From Eubacterium sp. (GTDB lineage Bacteria; Bacillota; Clostridia; Lachnospirales; Lachnospiraceae): a stretch of 47,478 bases of DNA. The notes under the pieces are model-generated. The model was not told the origin of the DNA, did not search any database, and was given only the letters and a program-made list of their open reading frames with translations. The translations under genes were made by a program, and so were the position numbers. The DNA lies in the NCBI GenBank assembly GCA_017634475.1, contig JAGBNH010000030.1, positions 1 to 47,478 of the forward strand. Direction: 5' to 3'. Shown here piece by piece: positions 25,926 through 34,170 of the stretch (within the stretch, counting starts at the first letter, position 1; the number at the start of each line of letters is the position of its first letter).

Positions 25926-28900
25926 GTGGAACGATACTGCTTTGATGAAAAACTGCAAAGAAGCATGGAGATTTCACGTATTCCGATGGCTGTATATCAG
26001 TTTGTGGGCGGTCGGATCGTTACCCTTATGCTCTCTGACGGCTTCCTTGATCTGTTCGGCTATACAGACAGGGCACGGGCCTTCCAGGAAATGGATCAGG
26101 ATATGTATAAGGATACCCATCCGGATGATCGGGCAAGGATCGCCGAAGCCGCTATGCGTTTTGCCGTAGACGGCGGGAAGTATGAAGTGATCTATCGTAC
26201 GAAGAACCATTACATGGATGGCTATAATGTGATCCATGCCATCGGAGAGCATGTGTATACGGATACGGGGATCCGGCTGGCTTATGTCTGGTATATGGAT
26301 GAGGGAACCTATGCCGAAGGGGACGATGCCATTGACCTTCGTCTGAATCAGTCCATGAATTATGCATTATATGCGGAAAGCGTGATCCGGCAGACCCGGT
26401 ATGATTATCTGACCGGCCTCCCCAATATGACCTATTTTCTGGAGCTCATCGCCGTGAGAAAGGACGAACTGGTGAAGGACGGAAAAGCGCCGGCATTTCT
26501 TTTTACCGATTTCTGCGGCATGAAATACTTTAATCAGAAGTATGGCTTTGCGGAAGGGGATAGGCTTCTTCTGGCTTTCGGAAGGCTTCTTGCAGAACAT
26601 TTCGGAAATGAAAACTGTTCCCGCCTTGGCCAGGATCATTTCGGCGTGGTCATGGATGATTCCCAGATCGAAGAAACCATGCAGTGGCTGTTCAAGGCAT
26701 GCAGAAGCCTGAATGAAGGTCTGAACCTTCCGCTTCATGTCGGGATTCATCAGTATCGTCTGGAGGCGGTAAACGCAAGTACTGCCTGCGACAGGGCGAA
26801 GCTGGCCTGCGATGCCCTTAAGGGAACCTACGCCAATACCTATAAGTATTATGATGCGTCCATGCGGGATGCGGAGCAGCGAAAACAGTACATCCTGGAT
26901 AATCTGGACAGAGCCATCGAGGAAGGCTGGATCCAGGCTTACTATCAACCCATCGTTCGTGCAGTGAACGGCAGGGTATGTGATGAGGAAGCGCTGGCCA
27001 GATGGATCGACCCGGTGATGGGCTTCCTGTCTCCGGCGGATTTTATCCCCATCCTTGAAGAGGCCCGGCTGATCTATAAACTGGATCTCTATATCCTGGA
27101 TCTGGTGATCAGGAAGATCGAGGAGCTGAAGAAAAACAAACTGCATATCGTACCCCAGTCCATCAATCTGTCCCGTTCGGATTTCGATACCTGCGATATC
27201 GTGTCGGAGATCTGCCGGCGCGTGGATGCCGCGGGACTTCCGCGGAGGCTGTTTACCATAGAGATCACGGAAAGCATTGTGGGAAGTGAGCTCAGCTTTA
27301 TCCGCTCCCAGGTGGAGCATTTCCGCGAATGCGGCTTCCATGTATGGATGGATGATTTCGGAAGCGGCTATTCCTCACTGGACGTTCTGCAGAGTATCCA
27401 TTTTGACCTGATCAAATTTGATATGCGTTTCATGCAGAAGTTTGATGAGGGCGAGAGCGGGAAGATCATCCTTACGGAAATGATGCGTATGGCTTCTGCC
27501 CTGGGCGTGGATACGGTGTGCGAGGGTGTGGAGACAGAGGAGCAGGTGCAGTTCCTTCGTGAAGTGGGCTGTTCCAAGCTGCAGGGCTATTATTATACCA
27601 AGCCCATCCCCATCATCAAGATCCTGGAACGATATGAAAAGGGGATCCAGGTCGGATTTGAAAATCCGAAGGAAACCCAGTACTTTGAGACCATTGGCGG
27701 TGTTAATCTGTATGATCTTGCCGTTATCTCTCAGATCGACAGGGATGACAAAACACTGCACGGAGAAGAAACGCAGAAAAATCAGGGATTCTTTAATACC
27801 CTTCCCATGGCGATCCTGGAATTCAAGGATGACAGGATGCGGTTTGCCAGGACCAATCAGTCCTATCGGGATTTTGTCAAGCGGTTCTTCAACTATACCA
27901 TTGGCGGCGGGCTCATCGAAATGATCGATGTATCAGCGGCAAACAGTCCCGGCCTGAAAGAATTGGTGGGCTTTTACCGGCAGGTAGACGATAATCTGGA
28001 GAACACGGGAAACCGAGGCTTTGTGAATGAGCATCTGCCGGGGAATTATATCGGTCATTATTTCGTCCGGCGGATGGCAGAGAATCCGGTGACCGGAGTG
28101 AAGGCTCTCGCTGTAGCGGTGCTGTCCATTCAGGACGGCAAGCTTGGAGCAACCTATGCGAATATCGCCAGAGCCCTTGCAGCTGATTATTTCCGACTCT
28201 ATTATGTGGATCTGGAATCAGAGGATTTCATCGAGTATACCTCCAATGTGGGAGATGAGGAACTGGCCATCGAGCGGCATGGAGGGGATTTCTTCCGTGC
28301 GAGCCGTCAGGATGCGATGAAGATCCTGTACCGTGAGGACAGGCAGAACTTTGTAAGGCAGTTCACCAAGGAACATGTTCTGGAGGAAATGGATCGTCAG
28401 GGAACCTTTACCATCTCCTACAGGCTCATGCAGAACGGAGAACCCTTCTACGTAAATATGAAAGCTACGCGAATGCAGCAGGATGGCCGTCACATCATCA
28501 TAGGAGTCAGCAATATCGATTCCCAGATGAAGCAGAAGGCGATCCTGGATAAGGCAAATCAGGATCGGATCCTGTATTCCCGGATCATGGCGCTGTCCGG
28601 CGATTACATCAGTATGTATTCGGTGGATCTGGAGACAGAGCATTATGTGGAATACAATGCTTCAGATCTTTATGCTGAACTGGGACTGGCGAAGCAGGGG
28701 GACAGGTTTTTCGATAAAACCCTGGAATTCTCCGATCGGGTGGTTTATCCCGACGATCTGGATTCCTTTAAAAAGAAGTTTTCCAGAGAGCAGGTACTGG
28801 AGGAGATCGGACGGACTGGTGTCTATAAGCTGGATTACCGCCTGGTGCTGGAAGGAAAGGTCCGCCCCATCACCCTGCGGGCTGCGGTAGTAAAGGAAAA

Positions 28901-28955
28901 TGACCGCAGCGTCATGATCGTGGGGATCCTGATGCGGGAGAATCAGCACGTGTAA
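25926..28955 (+). CDS. EAL-domain c-di-GMP phosphodiesterase with degenerate GGDEF and PAS-like modules
   Basis: The 1009-residue protein begins with a PAS-like sensor region (about 10-115) and has no signal peptide or membrane helix. A GGDEF domain at about 155-305 has its signature reduced to RLGQDHFGV, so cyclase activity is unlikely. The EAL domain at about 330-570 keeps the catalytic set: DEEALARW near 353, NLSRSDF, EITES, MDDFGSGYSSL, KFD and CEGVET. It should therefore hydrolyse c-di-GMP. The C-terminus holds at least two homologous PAS-like modules (about 751-880 and 890-1009), each with a YxVDLE start, a QVLEEM/I helix and a YRL strand. Translation starts at GTG after GAGGAGA. A terminator follows. 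The gene stands alone between the transporter and the cobalamin genes. Confidence 0.85.
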   Translation: MERYCFDEKLQRSMEISRIPMAVYQFVGGRIVTLMLSDGFLDLFGYTDRARAFQEMDQDMYKDTHPDDRARIAEAAMRFAVDGGKYEVIYRTKNHYMDGYNVIHAIGEHVYTDTGIRLAYVWYMDEGTYAEGDDAIDLRLNQSMNYALYAESVIRQTRYDYLTGLPNMTYFLELIAVRKDELVKDGKAPAFLFTDFCGMKYFNQKYGFAEGDRLLLAFGRLLAEHFGNENCSRLGQDHFGVVMDDSQIEETMQWLFKACRSLNEGLNLPLHVGIHQYRLEAVNASTACDRAKLACDALKGTYANTYKYYDASMRDAEQRKQYILDNLDRAIEEGWIQAYYQPIVRAVNGRVCDEEALARWIDPVMGFLSPADFIPILEEARLIYKLDLYILDLVIRKIEELKKNKLHIVPQSINLSRSDFDTCDIVSEICRRVDAAGLPRRLFTIEITESIVGSELSFIRSQVEHFRECGFHVWMDDFGSGYSSLDVLQSIHFDLIKFDMRFMQKFDEGESGKIILTEMMRMASALGVDTVCEGVETEEQVQFLREVGCSKLQGYYYTKPIPIIKILERYEKGIQVGFENPKETQYFETIGGVNLYDLAVISQIDRDDKTLHGEETQKNQGFFNTLPMAILEFKDDRMRFARTNQSYRDFVKRFFNYTIGGGLIEMIDVSAANSPGLKELVGFYRQVDDNLENTGNRGFVNEHLPGNYIGHYFVRRMAENPVTGVKALAVAVLSIQDGKLGATYANIARALAADYFRLYYVDLESEDFIEYTSNVGDEELAIERHGGDFFRASRQDAMKILYREDRQNFVRQFTKEHVLEEMDRQGTFTISYRLMQNGEPFYVNMKATRMQQDGRHIIIGVSNIDSQMKQKAILDKANQDRILYSRIMALSGDYISMYSVDLETEHYVEYNASDLYAELGLAKQGDRFFDKTLEFSDRVVYPDDLDSFKKKFSREQVLEEIGRTGVYKLDYRLVLEGKVRPITLRAAVVKENDRSVMIVGILMRENQHV

Positions 28956-28966
28956 AACCGAAAATG

Positions 28967-29013
28967 AATGCACTACAGTCGTTTTTCGTGTAAAATGATT
29001 GTAGTGCATTTTT
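28967..29013 (+). terminator. Terminator after the EAL gene, in front of cobQ
   Basis: AATGCACTACA (28967-28977) pairs with TGTAGTGCATT (29000-29010) and is followed by TTT. The 22-base loop contains TTTTCGTGTAAAAT, which also occurs at 25865-25878 in front of the EAL gene. I see no cobalamin riboswitch and no clear promoter in the 114 bases before cobQ. Confidence 0.6.
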
Positions 29014-29069
29014 CATGCGGCTTCGGGGGAGCCTTAAGCTGCGTGATCCGATGCTTCAGGAGGAGCCTT

Positions 29070-30626
29070 ATGTCATACAAGCTTATGCTTCAGGGAACCA
29101 TGTCAAATGTGGGGAAGACGCTTCTCACCGCCGGACTCTGCCGGATATTCCGGCAGGACGGGTTTAAAGTCATGCCCTTCAAGGCGCAGAACATGTCCCT
29201 GAATTCCAGTATCACGGAAAAGGGAGAAGAAATGTCCAGAGCCCAGGTGATGCAGGCGGAGGCGGCGGGAGTAACGCCGGCGGCGGATATGAATCCGCTC
29301 CTGCTGAAGCCCACGGGACTTACGGGATCTCAGGTGATCCTGCAGGGGAAGGTTCTGGAGAATATGACTGCACGGGAGTTTTACCGGCGTAAGAAAGAGT
29401 TTCGGGAACCGGTCCTGGAATCCTTTCACCGGCTGGAGAAGAGAGCGGACATTCTTCTTATTGAAGGAGCGGGAAGCCCGGTGGAGCTGAATCTCCGGAA
29501 GGATGATCTGGTGAACATGGGCTTTGCGGAAATGGTGGATGCCCCGGTGCTCCTTGTGGGAGATATCGATCCGGGTGGTGTATTTGCCCAGCTTCTGGGG
29601 ACGCTGTCCCTCCTTTCGAAGGAGGAAAGGGCCAGGGTAAAGGGCCTCATCGTGAATAAGTTCCGGGGAGACAGGACGCTTTTTGAAGAGGGAGTCCGGA
29701 TCCTGGAGGAGAAGTCGGGACTGTCGGTGGTGGGGGTGGTACCCTTAACCGAACTGAAGCTTCCGGATGAGGACAGCATGTCGGACCGGCTGAAGCAGAA
29801 AGATAAGGACGGCGCATGCTTTGATCTGGCGGTGATCCGTTATCCCCGGATCTCCAATTTTACGGATATGGATGTATTTGACGCCTGGCCGGATATGCAG
29901 ATCCGGTATGTGACTGCCCCGGCGGAGCTGGGAAATCCGGATCTGCTGATCCTGCCGGGTTCCAAGAATACCCTGGCGGATCTTGCCTGGATCAGGGAGA
30001 CCGGATTGGACAAGGCAATCCGGGCATATGCCGCCTATGGACCGGTCCTGGGGATCTGCGGCGGATTTCAGATGCTGGGAGAGACCGTCCACGACCCGGG
30101 TGGAGTGGAGTGGTCTCACCGGAGCGAGGAAGGAACAGGCCGGAATTTTGCTGCGGCAAAGTCCGGGAGCAGTACTTCGGAAGCCCCGGGACTCGGACTG
30201 CTTCCCATAAGGACCGTCATGCTTCCGGATAAGGTACAGGTGAAGAAGGAGGACAGGATCGGTAAGCTTAAGGGAACCCTGTCTCTGCTGAGTGATCTGC
30301 AGGTCTCCGGGTATGAGATCCATATGGGACGGACGGAGTCTTCGGATCCCGCCGGAAGCACCGAGGAGCATGGAGCAGGGATTCTCCTGGAAACAGGAAA
30401 TGTCTACGGAACCTATCTTCATGGCTTTTTCGATGGGCCGGAAGTGATCCCGGCCTTAAGGAAGAGTCTCGCCCAAAGAAGGGGCATAACCCTTCCGGAG
30501 GAGGATAAGGTAGAGTATCAGGAGTTTAAGGAAAGGGAATACGACCGACTGGCAGAGGTGCTGAGGCAGTCTCTCGCCATGGACAGGATCTATTCCATCA
30601 TGGGCATAGCCCGGGGGGATTTATGA
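29070..30626 (+). CDS. cobQ: Cobyric acid synthase
   Basis: The 518-residue enzyme (CobQ/CbiP) amidates adenosylcobyrinic acid a,c-diamide at positions b, d, e and g with glutamine and ATP. The N-terminal dethiobiotin-synthetase-like ATP domain starts LMLQGTMSNVGKTLLTAGLC and continues with PFKAQNMSLNS and EGAGSPVELNL. The C-terminal class I glutamine amidotransferase domain has the nucleophile in GICGGFQMLG near residue 329 and the histidine in YLHGFFDGPE near 450. The ATG at 29070 is preferred over an upstream frame because CAGGAGGAG lies just before it and CobQ proteins start at this residue. The stop codon overlaps the next start (ATGA), indicating translational coupling in the first cobalamin block. 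Confidence 0.95.
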   Translation: MSYKLMLQGTMSNVGKTLLTAGLCRIFRQDGFKVMPFKAQNMSLNSSITEKGEEMSRAQVMQAEAAGVTPAADMNPLLLKPTGLTGSQVILQGKVLENMTAREFYRRKKEFREPVLESFHRLEKRADILLIEGAGSPVELNLRKDDLVNMGFAEMVDAPVLLVGDIDPGGVFAQLLGTLSLLSKEERARVKGLIVNKFRGDRTLFEEGVRILEEKSGLSVVGVVPLTELKLPDEDSMSDRLKQKDKDGACFDLAVIRYPRISNFTDMDVFDAWPDMQIRYVTAPAELGNPDLLILPGSKNTLADLAWIRETGLDKAIRAYAAYGPVLGICGGFQMLGETVHDPGGVEWSHRSEEGTGRNFAAAKSGSSTSEAPGLGLLPIRTVMLPDKVQVKKEDRIGKLKGTLSLLSDLQVSGYEIHMGRTESSDPAGSTEEHGAGILLETGNVYGTYLHGFFDGPEVIPALRKSLAQRRGITLPEEDKVEYQEFKEREYDRLAEVLRQSLAMDRIYSIMGIARGDL

Positions 30627-31630
30627 TGAAGGATGATACTTTGGAATTTGCCATGCTTGACCTCCATCTTCATTTGGACGGTGCGCTGACGCCCCGAATG
30701 GCCGGGCAGCTGGCAAAGGTGCAGGGAATAAAGCTTCCCGCAGAGGATGAGGAGACCCTGAAGGAAATGCTCATGGTCCCTGCAGACTGCAGCAGTCTGA
30801 ATGATTTCCTGAAATGCTTCGAGCTTCCCCTGTCCCTGATGCAGACGGAAATGGGGATCCGAACGGCGGTAGAACTGGTCAGAGAAAATATCGCTTCCCA
30901 GGGAGTGATCTATGCAGAGATCCGGTTTGCTCCGCAGCTCCATACCCGGAAGGGTCTGACCCAGGAGGACGTGGTGAAAGCTGCCCTGGAGGGGATCCAT
31001 TCTCCCGGGTGTAAGACCAATCTCATCCTCTGCTGTATGCGGGGCGCGGACAATGAAGAAGCCAATGCCCAGACCCTGGAGCTTGCGAAAAAATATCTGG
31101 TGGAGGACGAAGGGGTAGTAGCCCTGGATCTTGCCGGTGCGGAAGCTCTTTTCCCCACCAGGGGATACCGGGAGCTCTTTGCGAGAGCGAAGGAATACGG
31201 CATCCCCTTTACCATTCACGCGGGAGAGGCGGACGGCGCGGAGAGCGTACGGCTGGCAGTGGAATACGGCGCCGCAAGGATCGGTCACGGCACAAGAAGC
31301 TATGAGGATCCGGAGGTGATGAAGCTCCTTCAGGAGAAGGGGATCTTCCTGGAAATGTGCCCCACCAGTAACCGCATGACCCATGCAGTTCCGGACATGC
31401 GGGACTTCCCCCTGATCTCTTATCTGGACCGGGGGATCCGTGTCACCCTGAACACGGATGATATGGGGATCGAAGGGATCACCCTCAGGGATGAATTCCG
31501 CTATATTAAGGAGAGCTTTGGCATGACAGAGGAGCAGAGAAGGACGCTGATCCTGAATGCCATCGACGCCGCATTTACAAGTGATGAAGTGAAGAACTCC
31601 ATGCGGAGGAAAAACGAAAGAGATCATTGA
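30623..31630 (+). CDS. add: Adenosine deaminase
   Basis: The 335-residue protein is a metal-dependent amidohydrolase of the adenosine deaminase family, which converts adenosine to inosine and ammonia. All active-site motifs are present: the zinc-binding HLHLDG near residue 14, HAGEAD near 197, the catalytic-region GHGTRS near 219, and the zinc aspartate in NTDD near 276. Related enzymes act on adenine or modified adenosines, so exact specificity is not certain. Its position is unusual. The start codon overlaps the cobQ stop, and cobS follows 12 bases later, so it is cotranscribed with late cobalamin genes. It may recycle an adenosine derivative released from the pathway, or its placement may be accidental. 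Confidence 0.85.
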   Translation: MMKDDTLEFAMLDLHLHLDGALTPRMAGQLAKVQGIKLPAEDEETLKEMLMVPADCSSLNDFLKCFELPLSLMQTEMGIRTAVELVRENIASQGVIYAEIRFAPQLHTRKGLTQEDVVKAALEGIHSPGCKTNLILCCMRGADNEEANAQTLELAKKYLVEDEGVVALDLAGAEALFPTRGYRELFARAKEYGIPFTIHAGEADGAESVRLAVEYGAARIGHGTRSYEDPEVMKLLQEKGIFLEMCPTSNRMTHAVPDMRDFPLISYLDRGIRVTLNTDDMGIEGITLRDEFRYIKESFGMTEEQRRTLILNAIDAAFTSDEVKNSMRRKNERDH

Positions 31631-31642
31631 GGAGAGAGGAAC

Positions 31643-32437
31643 ATGGGTGTCATATCCGTGATCAAATCCATAGGCAGTGCATTTTCCATGTACTCCAGGA
31701 TCCCCATGCCGGAGGCAGTCTGGAAGGGGGATCCGCCCCGCTATACCCTGGGGTTTTTTCCCTGGGTGGGAGCGGTGATCGGCGGAGCAGAGTATCTGAT
31801 GTACCGGTTTCTTCCGGTGCCTGTTCCGGCCCTGGTGCTCCTTATGGCGATCCTGCCTCTGATCCTTACGGGCGGGATCCATGTGGACGGGTTTATGGAC
31901 ACCGCGGATGCATTTCATTCCTACGGCGACCGGGAGAAGAAGCTGGAGATCCTGTCGGATCCCCATATCGGCGCCTTCTCCGTGATCCGGGTACTGCTCC
32001 TGGCGGGGCTTTACCTGGCGGGACTGTTCTGTCTTCTGGACAGCACAAGGGATGGGGCGCTGCAGCATGAAGCGGTGATCTGCTTCTGTCTCGGTTTCCC
32101 GTTGGGACGCTGTTTTTCGGGACTTCTGGTGATGCTCTGTCCCCCGGCCAGGTCCAAGGGGATGGCGGCGTCCATGAAGGCGGATTCTTCCCGGAAGGGA
32201 AATGTGGTGCTGTTAGCCCTTCAGGGAACAGCCCTGATCCTCTGGGGACTGATCCTTTCCCCCATGATCATGACACCGGGGGTACTGGCGCTGATCTTTG
32301 TGATCGGCTTCTTCCTGGTGGAGAGAGTGAAGCCTCTTGGCGGGATCACGGGAGATCTGGCGGGATGGTTCCTTACGGTTTCGGAATGCGGTATGCTCCT
32401 GGGGATGGCCGGGACATTTCTTGCGATTTCTTTTTAA
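31643..32437 (+). CDS. cobS: Adenosylcobinamide-GDP ribazoletransferase (cobalamin synthase)
   Basis: The 264-residue integral membrane enzyme joins adenosylcobinamide-GDP to alpha-ribazole (or its phosphate), completing the nucleotide loop. It begins with the family pattern SAFSMYSRIPMP and has LGFFPWVGAVIGG. The aspartate-rich metal site is GGIHVDGFMDTADAF near residue 77, followed by HIGAFSVI, and there are six or seven hydrophobic segments to the end. AGGAGAGAGG precedes the ATG. The adenosine deaminase gene ends 12 bases before it, and the short CobU-like gene follows after 56 bases. Confidence 0.93.
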   Translation: MGVISVIKSIGSAFSMYSRIPMPEAVWKGDPPRYTLGFFPWVGAVIGGAEYLMYRFLPVPVPALVLLMAILPLILTGGIHVDGFMDTADAFHSYGDREKKLEILSDPHIGAFSVIRVLLLAGLYLAGLFCLLDSTRDGALQHEAVICFCLGFPLGRCFSGLLVMLCPPARSKGMAASMKADSSRKGNVVLLALQGTALILWGLILSPMIMTPGVLALIFVIGFFLVERVKPLGGITGDLAGWFLTVSECGMLLGMAGTFLAISF

Positions 32438-32493
32438 AATGCCGGGGGGCAAAAGGGTTTTCCCCTGTCATCATATGAACGATGAGGTGAGTC

Positions 32494-32853
32494 ATGATAC
32501 TATATGTGGGCGGAAAGGCACAGGGTCTGGAGGAAGCGGTGAAGCATCGATTCCCGGATAATGCATTGATCCTTCCGGCACTGGAGGAAGAACTCCGAAG
32601 GGATCTGGAGGCGCGTCCCATTTCTTTGGAGGAGGTGCCCCGGAGAGCGGAGGAATGGAAGAAAAAAGTCCTTTCCATGGAACAGGGAAAGTTGCTTGTG
32701 GTGGTCTGCCGGGAGGTGGGCTGCGGCGTGATCCCCATGGAGAAGAAGGAAGAGATCTACCGCGAACTCGTGGGACGGCTTCAGGTCCTGCTGGCGGCGG
32801 AGGCTTCGGAGGTCTGGAGAGTCTGGTGCGGGATCCCGGAACGGATCCGGTGA
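32494..32853 (+). CDS. Short CobU-like protein with degenerate P-loop
   Basis: This 119-residue protein looks like a shortened relative of CobU, the kinase/guanylyltransferase that follows it. The start MILYVGGKAQGLEE recalls the CobU P-loop GGxxSGKS, but the critical lysine-serine is replaced by leucine-glutamate, so nucleotide binding is doubtful. The second half fits the C-terminal part of CobU: CREVGCGVIPMEKKEEIYREL corresponds to the NEVGxGIVP block, and WRVWCGIPERIR to the closing strand. The next gene has the intact P-loop but lacks the NEVGxGIVP block, so the two proteins look complementary. It may be a partner subunit or a decayed duplicate. GAGGTGA precedes the ATG. Confidence 0.6.
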   Translation: MILYVGGKAQGLEEAVKHRFPDNALILPALEEELRRDLEARPISLEEVPRRAEEWKKKVLSMEQGKLLVVVCREVGCGVIPMEKKEEIYRELVGRLQVLLAAEASEVWRVWCGIPERIR

Positions 32854-32860
32854 TCTGGGT

Positions 32861-33484
32861 ATGCAGTACATTTACGGAGTACGGAAGGAAATGAAGAGCA
32901 GGGATACATCGAGGCTGACGCTGATCCTGGGGGGAGCAGCCTCAGGAAAATCGGAATATGCGGAGCAGCTGGCCCTTAAGGAGGGCGGCAGAAGGATCTA
33001 CCTTGCCACCATGCAGAACAGTGAAAGCGCCCGTGTCAGGATCGAGAAGCATATCAAACGGCGGGAAGGAATGGGGATACTCACGGTGGAGGATCCGTTT
33101 CTCAGGGGAATCGCTCCTTCAGAGGGAGAGACTTCGCCTTACGAAGGGACAGTACCCGGGGAGAAGACAGGGGTAATCTTGTTGGAGGATCTGCCGAATC
33201 TTTTGGCTAATCGCATGTTCTCCTCCGGCGAAAGTCCAGCCGGGGAGAAGGGAGTCGATCTCCGATTAATGGAGGATCTTAACCGGCTGCGGGAGAAGAC
33301 CAATCACCTGATCCTCGTATCCGGAGATCTTTTTCGGGATGGTACGGTATATGATGAAATGACGGAGCAGTACCTGCAGTATCTGGGAGACCTGCACCGC
33401 AGGCTTGCCGCAGAAGCGGACCGTGTGGTGGAAGTGGTCTGCGGAATCCCCGTGGAACGGGGCTGCCGGGTTAAAGAAGGATAA
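32861..33484 (+). CDS. cobU: Adenosylcobinamide kinase / adenosylcobinamide-phosphate guanylyltransferase
   Basis: The 207-residue enzyme phosphorylates adenosylcobinamide and then transfers GMP from GTP to give adenosylcobinamide-GDP, the substrate of CobS. The P-loop TLILGGAASGKSEYAEQ lies near residues 20-36, IYLATMQ near 46-52, and a kinase-type HIKRRE near 64-69. The usual NEVGxGIVP block is replaced by SGDLFRDGTVYDEMT near 151-165, and the C-terminus EADRVVEVVCGIPV is normal. The middle (about 86-125) is longer and less conserved than usual. Two starts are possible. The ATG at 32861 begins 7 bases after the previous stop and has GGTGAT upstream; the ATG at 32891 has AAGGAA directly adjacent. 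Confidence 0.85.
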   Translation: MQYIYGVRKEMKSRDTSRLTLILGGAASGKSEYAEQLALKEGGRRIYLATMQNSESARVRIEKHIKRREGMGILTVEDPFLRGIAPSEGETSPYEGTVPGEKTGVILLEDLPNLLANRMFSSGESPAGEKGVDLRLMEDLNRLREKTNHLILVSGDLFRDGTVYDEMTEQYLQYLGDLHRRLAAEADRVVEVVCGIPVERGCRVKEG

Positions 33485-33507
33485 GCAGAAGAAACGGAAT
33501 ACGCAGT

Positions 33508-34170
33508 ATGGAATGGATGATCATCCGGCACGGAGAAACCGCCGGAAATGCAAAGAAGCAATATATCGGGGTTACGGATCAGCCCCTTACAAAGCAGGGG
33601 ATCCGGGAACTGAAGGAGAAAAAGGCCCGGGGCTGCTACAGCGAGGCCCAGAAGGCGCTGGAGCTGGGGGCAGGACTCTTTGTCAGTCCCATGCTCCGCT
33701 GCCGGGAAACCGCGGAGCTGATCTTCCCCGGCACACCCTATACCCTGATCCCGGAGCTTCGGGAGATGGACTTCGGGGAATTTGAAGGGAAGTCCTATAT
33801 GGATCTCAGCCAAAATCCAGAGTATCAGAAATGGATCGACTCCAACGGGGAGCTTCCCTTTCCGGGGGGCGAATCCAAGGAGACCTTCAAGAACAGGATA
33901 CTCCGGGGCGTGGACCGGATCCGGGAGATCATGGAGGGTGACGCAAGAGCAGATGGTGAAGCAAGAGCAGATGGTGGCACAAAGGGTGATGCAAAGGCAA
34001 ACGGTGGTGTAAGGGCAGACCGTGACACCGGCCCCGATGGGACCCCTGCCAAAACAGCCGTGATCGTGGCCCATGGCGGAACCATCATGGCGGCGAATCA
34101 GATCTTTAACAACGGCGAATTTTACGACGGACTTACGGAAAATGGAGGCATCCGGAAGTATACGGGATGA
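33508..34170 (+). CDS. cobC: Histidine phosphatase, probable alpha-ribazole-5'-phosphate phosphatase
   Basis: The 220-residue protein belongs to the histidine phosphatase (phosphoglycerate mutase-like) superfamily. The catalytic RHGET is at residues 7-11. A second arginine falls in PMLRCRET, and an acidic residue in REMDFGEFEGK. The second catalytic histidine is in VIVAHGGTI near residue 188. In a cobalamin operon, between cobU and cbiB, this family removes the phosphate of alpha-ribazole phosphate or adenosylcobalamin phosphate. About 40 residues from 145 are a low-complexity insertion of hexapeptide repeats (ARADGE, ARADGG, AKANGG, VRADRD) just before the catalytic histidine block. The stop codon overlaps the cbiB start. 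Confidence 0.8.
   Translation: MEWMIIRHGETAGNAKKQYIGVTDQPLTKQGIRELKEKKARGCYSEAQKALELGAGLFVSPMLRCRETAELIFPGTPYTLIPELREMDFGEFEGKSYMDLSQNPEYQKWIDSNGELPFPGGESKETFKNRILRGVDRIREIMEGDARADGEARADGGTKGDAKANGGVRADRDTGPDGTPAKTAVIVAHGGTIMAANQIFNNGEFYDGLTENGGIRKYTG
33943..34026 (+). repeat. 18-bp in-frame tandem repeat inside cobC
   Basis: Units begin at 33943, 33961, 33991 and 34009, each resembling GCAAGAGCAGATGGTGAA. The first two are nearly identical and the last two are diverged. Twelve other bases sit between units two and three. The period keeps the frame and encodes alanine/glycine/charged hexapeptides. Confidence 0.75.

Noticed and set aside
29014-29069. Cobalamin riboswitch before cobQ
   Set aside because: The space is too short, and the conserved B12-box type sequences were not found.
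32494-32853. Pseudogene call for the short CobU-like gene
   Set aside because: The frame is open, has a proper start signal and operon spacing, and its motifs complement those of the next gene. Decay is possible but not shown.
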